Source: Gallionellaceae bacterium (GTDB lineage Bacteria > Pseudomonadota > Gammaproteobacteria > Burkholderiales > Gallionellaceae). From it: 60,501 nt of DNA. Positions 54,522 to 60,501 of the stretch are shown piece after piece. A model generated the notes under the pieces. The model was not told where the DNA came from. It ran no database searches and worked only from the letters and a program-made list of their open reading frames with translations. The position numbers and the translations under genes are program-made. Position 1 is the stretch's first letter, and each line of letters opens with the position of its first letter. Where the stretch lies: NCBI GenBank assembly GCA_030823955.1, contig JAVBYO010000025.1, forward strand, positions 1 to 60,501. Reading direction: 5' to 3'.

Positions 54522-54838
54522 ATGAAGCGATGGAGGAATTGGTCTCCGCCGAGGATTTCCTCGACTACTTCGGCATCGCATACGATGCGTCGGTAGTGCA
54601 TGTGAACCGCCTGCATATCCTGCAACGCTTCCACAACTATCTCGCAAAGGCCGCCATCACACAGGAAGAAGCGGACAAGCGCGTGGTGTATGCCACACTG
54701 TTGCAGCAGGCTTATCAGGATTTCGTGAAATCCGATGCGCTCACCGAAAAAGTCTTCAAGGTGTTCCACATGCACGAACCGCAAACCAAGTTCGTGCCGG
54801 TCACTTCGATCACAGTGAACAAACGAGATGCTGCCTAA
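54503..54838 (+). CDS. nifW: Nitrogenase stabilising/protective protein NifW
   Basis: 111 aa, AAAGGAG upstream. Matches NifW: LVSAEDFLDYFGIAYDASVV, HVNRLHILQRFHNYLAKA and LLQQAYQDFVKSDALTEKVFKVF. NifW binds the MoFe protein and helps its maturation or O2 protection. Overlaps the TPR gene by 19 bp. Confidence 0.93.
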   Translation: MDELTLDEAMEELVSAEDFLDYFGIAYDASVVHVNRLHILQRFHNYLAKAAITQEEADKRVVYATLLQQAYQDFVKSDALTEKVFKVFHMHEPQTKFVPVTSITVNKRDAA

Positions 54839-54849
54839 ATTCGGGATAT

Positions 54850-54961
54850 CCCTTCGCCCGCAAGCGGGAGAAGGGGCGGGGATGAGGGGCGTTGCATACT
54901 AGACAGCTAGGCGATGGTTCGCCACCCCTCACCCTAACCCTCTCCCGCTTGCGGGCGAGGG
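54850..54961. repeat. Paired inverted repeat with CCCGCAAGCGGGAGA arms between nifW and nifZ
   Basis: CCCTTCGCCCGCAAGCGGGA (54850-54869, arm continues to ~54890) and its inverse (about 54920-54961, CCCTCACCCTAACCCTCTCC...GGGCGAGGGA) flank ~30 bp. Each arm holds a CCGC-AA-GCGG-type stem. Family shared with 18613-18650 and the polA insertion. The hairpin may modulate nifZM expression. Confidence 0.75.
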
Positions 54962-55017
54962 AATTGCGCGGCAGTCAGGTTATAAGTGCAGTATGAATAC
55001 AGATACCATAGAGAGAC

Positions 55018-55485
55018 ATGCTACCTAAATTCGAATTTGGTGACGAAGTCCGCATCGTGCGCAACGTGCGCAACGACGGCACTTATCCCGGCGTGCCCAC
55101 CGGCACGCTGCTGATCCGGCGCGGCTCCACCGGCTTCGTCATCAATGTCGGCACCTTCTTGCAGGATCAACTGATTTACACCGTCAATTTCCTCGATCAG
55201 GACAAGATCGTCGGCTTCCGCGAAGAAGAGCTCATCGGCATCGCCGACCCCTGGATACCCAGCAAGTATGAGAGCCGCGAAAAGGTACGCAGCAAGATCA
55301 CTCTGGTCGTGCGCGGCGAAGTGCGCGCCACACCCGGCGCGGAAGGCGAGATATTAAAAGTGCTGCGCGACGAGAACGGCGGCGTGCAGTACCAGGTCAT
55401 CTTTTACGACCACGTGTTGCAGGTTCCCGAATCGGCACTGGAAGCCGTGCATGTGTACAACGACGAGGAAAAGAGTCATGCCTGA
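55018..55485 (+). CDS. nifZ: Nitrogenase MoFe maturation protein NifZ
   Basis: 155 aa. NifZ domain: KFEFGDEVRIVRNVRNDGTYPGVPTGTLLIRRGSTGFV, TFLQDQLIYTVNFLDQDKIVGFREEEL (first unit) and LVVRGEVRATPGAEGEI...VIFYDHVLQVPESALE (second). NifZ is needed for P-cluster formation. Its stop overlaps nifM by 8 bp. GAGAG precedes ATG. Confidence 0.93.
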   Translation: MLPKFEFGDEVRIVRNVRNDGTYPGVPTGTLLIRRGSTGFVINVGTFLQDQLIYTVNFLDQDKIVGFREEELIGIADPWIPSKYESREKVRSKITLVVRGEVRATPGAEGEILKVLRDENGGVQYQVIFYDHVLQVPESALEAVHVYNDEEKSHA

Positions 55486-56335
55486 ATCGACTGATCGCGC
55501 CGTCGCCTATCTCGCGCTCAAAGCCGCGCAGAAGATCTACGGCAAAGCCCCCGCCGCTTTGCAGCCGGACGAATCCGAGCGCGTGTTGAACATGGCACAG
55601 AAGCAGCACCAGCTCGAAGCGCGTGTGCTTGCCGCCCCGGAAGCGCGCGATGCCATGGTGCCCGCCTCCACGCTAGACCTTGCCATGCAAGAGATACGCG
55701 GGCGTTACCAGAACGAAGACGAGTTCAGCGAGGACATGGCGCGCAACGGCCTAGACGAAGCCAGCTTCGCCAGCGCGCTGGAACGCGAGATGAAGGTGGA
55801 AGCCATCCTGGAGAAGGTCGGCACACGCGCCGAAAGCGTGAGCGACATGGATGTGGAGCTGTATTACCAATATCACCCGGAACAGTTCCGCCGCCCCGAG
55901 ACACGACTGGCACGCCATATCCTCATCACCCTCAACGACACCATTCCCGAGAACACGCGCGAGGCCGCATTCAAGCGCATCAGCGAGATCGCGGCACGTC
56001 TGGCAAAAGAGCCGCAACGCTTCGAAGAGCAGGCGCTCAAACACTCCGAATGCCCCACCGCACTGGACGGCGGAAAACTGGGCGACCTGCCGCGCGGCAA
56101 ACTCTTTCCCGAACTGGATGCCGCACTGTTCGGATTGAACGCAGGCCAGGTCAGCGGCGTGATCGAATCCGAACTCGGATTCCACGTGCTGCGCTGCGAT
56201 GCGGTCACCGTGGCCGGTGTGCTCGGCTTCGCCGATGCCAAACAACATATCCGCAAACTGCTGGAGCAAAAACGCAAACGGGTGTATCAACAGGCATGGA
56301 TCAAACAGTTGCTGGGAAACAATAGTCCGGCTTAA
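55478..56335 (+). CDS. nifM: PpiC-type peptidyl-prolyl isomerase NifM
   Basis: 285 aa from ATG 55478 (an in-frame upstream start is inside nifZ). N-terminal helical part (about 1-120), then a parvulin domain (about 130-250): RLARHILITLNDTIPENTRE, HSECPTALDGGKLGDLPRGK, SGVIESELGFHVLRCDAV. Matures the nitrogenase Fe protein (NifH). Coupled to nifZ. Confidence 0.92.
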   Translation: MPESTDRAVAYLALKAAQKIYGKAPAALQPDESERVLNMAQKQHQLEARVLAAPEARDAMVPASTLDLAMQEIRGRYQNEDEFSEDMARNGLDEASFASALEREMKVEAILEKVGTRAESVSDMDVELYYQYHPEQFRRPETRLARHILITLNDTIPENTREAAFKRISEIAARLAKEPQRFEEQALKHSECPTALDGGKLGDLPRGKLFPELDAALFGLNAGQVSGVIESELGFHVLRCDAVTVAGVLGFADAKQHIRKLLEQKRKRVYQQAWIKQLLGNNSPA

Positions 56336-56373
56336 CTCTCCCGCACACACGCACAGCCCTGTAAAATGGGCGC

Positions 56374-56604
56374 ATGAACGCCCCCTCAAAATCAGCCCCC
56401 CGCCCCGCACTGGAAGGTATCACTCTGGAGATGATTGTCACGCGCCTCTCCGAGGGCCTAGGCTGGGAAGCGATGGGAGCCGCCATCCCGATCCGCTGCT
56501 TCACCCACGACCCCAGCATCAAATCCAGTTTGAAATTCTTGCGCCGGACTCCGTGGGCGCGCGAGAAAGTGGAACAGCTGTATCTGCAACAGATATCCAG
56601 ATGA
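56374..56604 (+). CDS. VF530-domain (DUF2132) protein
   Basis: 76 aa. The stretch LEGITLEMIVTRLSEGLGWE, IPIRCFTHDPSIKSSLKFLR and TPWAREKVEQLYL is the VF530/DUF2132 signature, a small DNA-binding-like domain of unknown function. N-terminal tail of ~12 residues is Ser/Pro-rich. Follows nifM by 38 bp but no nif link is known. Confidence 0.82.
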   Translation: MNAPSKSAPRPALEGITLEMIVTRLSEGLGWEAMGAAIPIRCFTHDPSIKSSLKFLRRTPWAREKVEQLYLQQISR

Positions 56605-56671
56605 CCTTATTGCCCCACTGAGACACCGAAAAGATCAAGCTGCCGCACCGAATGCAACCAGAACTAACATC

Positions 56672-57238
56672 ATGATCCGCAAAACACTCATCGTCACCGC
56701 AACCCTGATTTCGATTTGCTCGGCCCCCGCCGCCTCGGCGCGCGAAGGTGCCTATTTCGCATTCAGCCTCGGGCAATCTCAAACCGAAACCAACAACACC
56801 AGTTACACCAGCATCGGTTACAGCGCCTTGCTCGGCGTACAGTTCGACCCCAACGTTGCGCTGGAGATCGAATACATCAACCACGGCGAAATGGATGACG
56901 ACCAGAACAACAAGATCGCCGCCAGCAGCCGCAGTCTGTGGTTGGTGCTACTGGAGCCACTCAGCCCGTATACATCTTTGTACGTCAAAGTCGGCGGCGC
57001 ACAGGTCAACTCCGTCATGAGCGGAACCAGCCTCACCGGCATCAGCAACTCCCTTTCCAGCATACCTTACGGTTTGGGTTTGCAATATGAGTTATCGCGC
57101 AACACCACCCTGCGACTGTTTGCAGAATCGGGCTATAACTACCAAGTGAACGGCACCACCGGCACCGTTGCCACAACCACCTATAATTTCAGCGGCGGCA
57201 TCTACCGCATTGGGCTGGCTTCGATGTATGCGTTTTAA
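56672..57238 (+). CDS. Small outer-membrane beta-barrel protein (OmpA-like fold)
   Basis: 188 aa. Signal peptide MIRKTLIVTATLISICSAPAASA, then alternating strands: AYFAFSLGQSQTETNN, GYSALLGVQFDPNVALEIEY, SLYVKVGGAQVNSV, LPYGLGLQYELSRN-type pattern and a final GIYRIGLASMYAF with aromatic terminus. Size and order fit 8-stranded OmpA/Opacity-type barrels. No ribosome-binding site seen. Role unknown. Confidence 0.72.
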   Translation: MIRKTLIVTATLISICSAPAASAREGAYFAFSLGQSQTETNNTSYTSIGYSALLGVQFDPNVALEIEYINHGEMDDDQNNKIAASSRSLWLVLLEPLSPYTSLYVKVGGAQVNSVMSGTSLTGISNSLSSIPYGLGLQYELSRNTTLRLFAESGYNYQVNGTTGTVATTTYNFSGGIYRIGLASMYAF

Positions 57239-57298
57239 CCCGCCACAGTAAATACGCCAGTCCGCTCTTCGCATCACACTTTGATATTGCGAAGTCTC

Positions 57299-57326
57299 TT
57301 GCACAAAGTATCCAATTGGATACAAT
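57299..57326 (+). promoter_or_regulatory. Toxin-antitoxin promoter with palindromic operator
   Basis: TTGCAC (57299-57304) and TACAAT (57321-57326), 16 bp apart, form a plausible sigma-70 promoter. The perfect 16-bp palindrome GTATCCAATTGGATAC (57308-57323) fills the spacer and reaches into the -10. Transcription would start at about 57333-57334, at or next to the likely ATG 57334, so the message may be leaderless. Confidence 0.7.
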
Positions 57327-57333
57327 GAGCATC

Positions 57334-57633
57334 ATGTACACCATCAACAAAACCAACGAGTTTTCAGATTGGCTGTCTGCGTTGCGCGATATTCGCGCCT
57401 GTGCCCGCATCGTTAGCCGCATCAAAAGTGCGGAGCACGGAAACTTTGGCGATTGCGAATCTGTTGGAGAAGGTGTCAGCGAAATGCGTATTCATATCGG
57501 CGCGGGCTATCGGGTCTATTTCATCCAGCGCGAAAGCGTGGTGTACCTGCTGTTATGCGGCGGCGACAAATCCACTCAGAAGCGAGACATCGTTCGTGCC
57601 AAGACCATACGCAAGCAACTTAATGAGGAGTGA
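57334..57633 (+). CDS. Type II toxin, RelE/HigB (Gp49-like) family
   Basis: 99 aa from ATG 57334 (ATG 57325 also in frame). Short RelE/ParE fold: FSDWLSALRDIRACARIVSRI, EGVSEMRIHIGAGYRVYFIQR (the GYRVYF core) and LLLCGGDKSTQKRDI. This is the 'addiction module killer protein' type that pairs with a small HTH antidote next to it. Probably an mRNA endonuclease; inferred. Confidence 0.87.
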   Translation: MYTINKTNEFSDWLSALRDIRACARIVSRIKSAEHGNFGDCESVGEGVSEMRIHIGAGYRVYFIQRESVVYLLLCGGDKSTQKRDIVRAKTIRKQLNEE

Positions 57634-57636
57634 ATC

Positions 57637-57948
57637 ATGACCAAAAAAACCACTAAAAAAATCACCGTCACCAAATTCGATGCCGCCGATTACCTCGACA
57701 GCGAAGAAATGATCGTCGAATATTTAGCCGCCGCATTGGAAGATGACAACCCGGATGTTTTCCTCTCAGCCCTCGGCGATATTGCGAAAGCACGCGGCAT
57801 GGCGAAGATCGCCAAGGATGCCGGATTAAGCCGCGAGAGCTTGTATAAAGCCCTCGCGCCGGGCGCAAAGCCGCGCTATGAAACAGTGCGCAAATTGATG
57901 GATGCGATCGGGGTGAAAATGACGGCGCAGAATGCGGCAAATGTTTGA
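57637..57948 (+). CDS. Antitoxin with HTH, addiction-module antidote family (HigA-like)
   Basis: 103 aa. An N-terminal Lys/Thr-rich arm (MTKKTTKKITVTKFDAADYL), then helices with AKARGMAKIAKDAGLSRESL (HTH) and ETVRKLMDAIGVKMTAQ. Matches the putative addiction module antidote proteins that neutralise RelE/HigB-type toxins and bind their own promoter; the palindrome upstream is the likely site. Gene order toxin-antitoxin is as in higBA. Confidence 0.87.
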   Translation: MTKKTTKKITVTKFDAADYLDSEEMIVEYLAAALEDDNPDVFLSALGDIAKARGMAKIAKDAGLSRESLYKALAPGAKPRYETVRKLMDAIGVKMTAQNAANV

Positions 57949-57956
57949 CGAGTTAA

Positions 57957-57995
57957 GGGCGCAATAATCAAAGAATATTACGCCCCGTGATTTTT
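57957..57995 (+). terminator. Terminator after the toxin-antitoxin operon
   Basis: GGGCG...AATA pairs with TATT...CGCCC (57957-57985, with one or two bulges), followed by GTGATTTTT, a plausible intrinsic terminator on the plus strand at a convergent gene boundary. Confidence 0.6.
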
Positions 57996-58488
57996 AGTCT
58001 TTACATTGAGGAAGAGTTGTTATGTCAGTAACTTTTTCAAGTTTACCTTCCGGCAATTTTTGCACGATGCTGAGCACGCAGGGAGTATCAAAAGCATTTA
58101 TGTCAATTGAATACGTCCCGCCCTCTTTAGGAGAAAACATAAGCGGGGGAGGGACACAGGTAGAAATGCCAGCCAGCGTATTTAACAAAGAAAATCCTGT
58201 AACTGATATAGGCTTTCCTGAGGGCACTTTGATTTCTATAGTTGGTGGATTTATTTTCGCCCAATTGTTTGATGTGGTTCCTACAAGAGCCGCATCCGCA
58301 CATTTGTTGGCGGCAGCATCCTTAATATTTATGTTGAAATTCCTAGCCGGGCTTGTAACCGAGCCACCGCCAAAACGATCCCCAAAAATAATTGTAGGAT
58401 CAGTGCTAGTTTGTGATTGATAGTTATACTTCGGGGCCGCTGCACAGCCAGATAGCGCGATGAGCAACAGAGGGAGAGTTCGTTTCAT
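57994..58488 (-). CDS. Lipoprotein of unknown function
   Basis: 164 aa. Signal with lipobox: MKRTLPLLLIALSGC at the N-terminus. The mature domain has four more cysteines (KCADAAL, STCVPPP, PCVLSI, PQCKD) that may form disulphides and beta-like runs (IEIKVPSGKPISVTGFSLL). AT-rich compared with neighbours. No family recognised. Could belong to the small accessory segment that includes the toxin-antitoxin pair. Confidence 0.7.
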   Translation of the reverse strand: MKRTLPLLLIALSGCAAAPKYNYQSQTSTDPTIIFGDRFGGGSVTSPARNFNINIKDAAANKCADAALVGTTSNNWAKINPPTIEIKVPSGKPISVTGFSLLNTLAGISTCVPPPLMFSPKEGGTYSIDINAFDTPCVLSIVQKLPEGKLEKVTDITTLPQCKD

Positions 58489-58601
58489 TACAGTCTCCAG
58501 AGAAATTGTTATGCGAGATTTTTTATTGCCGCACTAAAGAGTATATCAAAATTGACAGTAGCAAAAGTTTCATCAAAAGTATTTGATCATTGGATAAAAG
58601 G

Positions 58602-60501
58602 TTAATGCGCCTCATCCCAATTAGCCCCCTCACCCAACCCCACCTCCAACGGCACTTTCAACTCAGCCACATTACACATCAACTCGCGCACTTTCTCTTT
58701 CACGAGTTGCAGTTCGGCCTGCGGCACTTCCAGAACCAGTTCGTCGTGTACCTGCATCACGAGTTTGCTTTGTAACTGCGCTTGCTCCAGCCAGTCCTGC
58801 ACTTTGACCATCGCGAGTTTGATGAGGTCTGCGGCGGTGCCTTGCATGGGGGCGTTGATGGCGGCGCGTTCGGCTGCTTGGCGGCGCATGCCGTTGGCGC
58901 CGTTGATCTCGGGTAACCACAGGCGGCGGCCAAACACGGTTTCGACATAGCCCTGTTCTTTTGCTTGCCGGCGGGTGTCATCCATATATTGCTTCACGCC
59001 GGGATAACGCGCGAAATAGCGGTCGATGTATTGCTGCGCTGCGCTGCGTTCGATGTTGAGCTGGCTCGCCAGCCCGAAGGCGGACATGCCGTAGATGAGA
59101 CCGAAATTGGTGACCTTGGCGAAGCGGCGCTGTTCACTGCTGACGGCATCGAGCGGCACGCCGAACACTTCGGCGGCGGTGGCGCGGTGGATGTCTTCAC
59201 CGTTGGCAAAGGCTTTGAGCAAGCCCGCATCGGCAGAAAGATGCGCCATGATGCGCAGCTCGATCTGCGAATAGTCGGCGGAGACGATACGGCTGCCCTG
59301 CGGGGCGATGAAGGCTTCGCGGATGCGGCGGCCTTCGGCGGTGCGCACCGGGATATTTTGCAGATTGGGGTCGCTGGACGCCAGCCGCCCAGTCACCGCC
59401 ACCGCCTGCGAATAACTGGTGTGTACCCGCCCGGTGTGGCGGTTCACCATCTGCGGCAGTTTGTCGGTGTAGGTGGATTTCAGTTTCGACAGGCTGCGAT
59501 GCTCCAGCAATATTTTGGGTAGCGGGTAATCGAGCGCGAGTTCCTGCAACACTTCTTCATCGGTGGAAGGTGTGCCACTCGGCGTTTTTTTCTTTACCGG
59601 CAGTTGCAGTTTGCCGAACAGGATCTCACTCAACTGTTTGGGTGAGTTGAGATTGAACGGCTGCCCCGCCGCCTCGAACGCCTGCGCCTCGATCGCCATC
59701 AATTTCCCGCCCAGTTCATGGCTCTGCCGTGCCAGCATGGCGCTGTCGATCAACACCCCGTTGCGTTCCATCTTGAACAGCACTTCGCGCACGGGCAGCT
59801 CGATAGCGCGATAGACCTCATCCAGACCGCCCTGCAACTGCGGCGCAAAATGCTGGTACAGGCGCAGCGTGATGTCGGCATCTTCGGCGGCGTATTTGGT
59901 GGCGGTGTCGAGATCGACCTGATCGAAGCCGATCTGTTTCGCGCCTTTGCCCACCACTTCGCTGTAGGGGATGGTCTTCAGACCAAGATGGCGCAACACC
60001 AGATTCTCCAGATCGTGCGGCTTGTGTGATTCGATCACGTAGGATTGCAGCAAGGTGTCTTCGCTGATGCCGCGCAACGCGATGCCGTGATTGGCGAAGA
60101 TGTGCTGGTCGTATTTGAGATTCTGGCCGAGCTTCTTGTGCTGCGGACTCTCCAGCCAGGGCTTGAGTTTTTGCAATGCGTGTTCGCGGCTCAACTGGTC
60201 CGGCGCGCCGGGGTAGTGGTGCGCCAGCGGGATATAGACCGCTTCGCCCGGTGTGACGGCGAGTGAGATACCGACCAGTTGTGCATCCATGGTGTCGAGG
60301 CCGGTGGTCTCGGTGTCGATGCTGACCAGCGGGGCTTGCATGAGCTTGCTTAGCCAGGTGTCGAGCTGGGCATCGGTGAGGATGGCTTCGTAGTTTGAGG
60401 TGTCGTTGCTGAAAAGTTCGCCGGATTGCTGCGGCTCCTGTCCCATCTCCCTCTGGGGGAGGGTTAGGGTGGGGGTGCTTTGGTGTGCGGCGGAAAAATT
60501 A
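58602..60501 (-). CDS. polA: DNA polymerase I, C-terminal part (5' end beyond right edge)
   Basis: About 633 codons are visible, open to the right edge; the first in-frame ATG (60446) is not the start, since ~290 residues of 5'-nuclease domain should precede. Visible: 3'-5' exonuclease with VSIDTETTGLD, LGQNLKYDQHI and DADITLRLY (active residues kept), then polymerase motifs: DYSQIELRIMAHLS (A), RRFAKVTNFGLIYGMSA (B) and QVHDELVLEVP (C). The linker (60442-60478) holds an in-frame copy of a dispersed repeat. Repairs DNA and removes RNA primers. Confidence 0.96.
   Translation of the reverse strand, partial: NFSAAHQSTPTLTLPQREMGQEPQQSGELFSNDTSNYEAILTDAQLDTWLSKLMQAPLVSIDTETTGLDTMDAQLVGISLAVTPGEAVYIPLAHHYPGAPDQLSREHALQKLKPWLESPQHKKLGQNLKYDQHIFANHGIALRGISEDTLLQSYVIESHKPHDLENLVLRHLGLKTIPYSEVVGKGAKQIGFDQVDLDTATKYAAEDADITLRLYQHFAPQLQGGLDEVYRAIELPVREVLFKMERNGVLIDSAMLARQSHELGGKLMAIEAQAFEAAGQPFNLNSPKQLSEILFGKLQLPVKKKTPSGTPSTDEEVLQELALDYPLPKILLEHRSLSKLKSTYTDKLPQMVNRHTGRVHTSYSQAVAVTGRLASSDPNLQNIPVRTAEGRRIREAFIAPQGSRIVSADYSQIELRIMAHLSADAGLLKAFANGEDIHRATAAEVFGVPLDAVSSEQRRFAKVTNFGLIYGMSAFGLASQLNIERSAAQQYIDRYFARYPGVKQYMDDTRRQAKEQGYVETVFGRRLWLPEINGANGMRRQAAERAAINAPMQGTAADLIKLAMVKVQDWLEQAQLQSKLVMQVHDELVLEVPQAELQLVKEKVRELMCNVAELKVPLEVGLGEGANWDEAH
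60442..60478. repeat. Dispersed CCCTAACCCTC-type repeat inside the polA coding sequence
   Basis: CATCTCCCTCTGGGGGAGGG plus TTAGGGTGGGGGTG carries the CACCCTAACCCTC word (on the complement) found in the right arm at 54920-54961, and related words at 18613-18650. In polA it is read in frame as STPTLTLPQRE, between the nuclease and the exonuclease/polymerase parts. Confidence 0.65.

Overview
The window reads as chromosomal DNA of a free-living, motile, nitrogen-fixing betaproteobacterium. GC is fairly high and genes are packed on both strands. The mix of nif accessory genes, aerobic hemF, a c-type-heme sensor and a large chemotaxis/second-messenger repertoire would fit a Nitrosomonadales/Gallionellaceae-type organism. 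That placement is inference from gene content and protein flavour, not from a marker gene.

Bases 1-13717 (+ strand) are a chemotaxis cluster: the tail of one MCP, cheW, a PAS-containing MCP, an OprB-type porin, cheR, cheD, cheB, a STAS anti-sigma-factor antagonist, an HDOD protein, a second cheD, and two SpoIIE-type phosphatases that each carry their own HATPase (anti-sigma kinase-like) domain. One phosphatase has a periplasmic CxxCH c-heme motif. The other has that paralogue's output half joined to the same PAS domain as the neighbouring MCP. No cheA or cheY lies in the window; they may be to the left.

Bases 13748-36554 hold mostly housekeeping genes in short operons: ttcA, a pteridine-reductase-like SDR, a MidA-like methyltransferase, a secreted nuclease, cca, slt, a PilZ protein, a truncated CheA-like kinase, trkA-trkH, an inositol-phosphatase-family gene, rsmE, apaG, mltA, hslR, dsbC and a ubiquinone hydroxylase. 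Inside it is a coupled response regulator-CheC-diguanylate cyclase operon (32233-34201). Together with PilZ and the che cluster this points to c-di-GMP and chemotaxis control of motility.

Bases 36641-46462 carry dusB-fis, purH-purD, an accessory insertion (a Fic protein plus a single-chain nuclease-methyltransferase, 41197-44751), a Sua5/YrdC gene and hemF. A minus-strand envelope operon (46520-48990: coiled-coil protein, beta-barrel, LPP20-like protein) follows.

Bases 49217-56335 are a nif accessory operon: iscA/hesB, nifU, nifS, a 35-codon ORF, nifV, cysE, a TPR gene, nifW, nifZ and nifM. A NifA-type upstream site and a sigma-54 -24/-12 promoter precede it. These genes make Fe-S clusters, homocitrate and cysteine and help mature nitrogenase; nifHDK are not in the window. 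A VF530-domain gene, a small outer-membrane protein, a toxin-antitoxin pair with a palindromic operator, a lipoprotein and the 5'-truncated polA close the window.

Short paired inverted repeats of several unrelated families are scattered between genes, and one lies in frame inside the polA coding sequence. No tRNA, rRNA, CRISPR array or intact insertion sequence was recognised.
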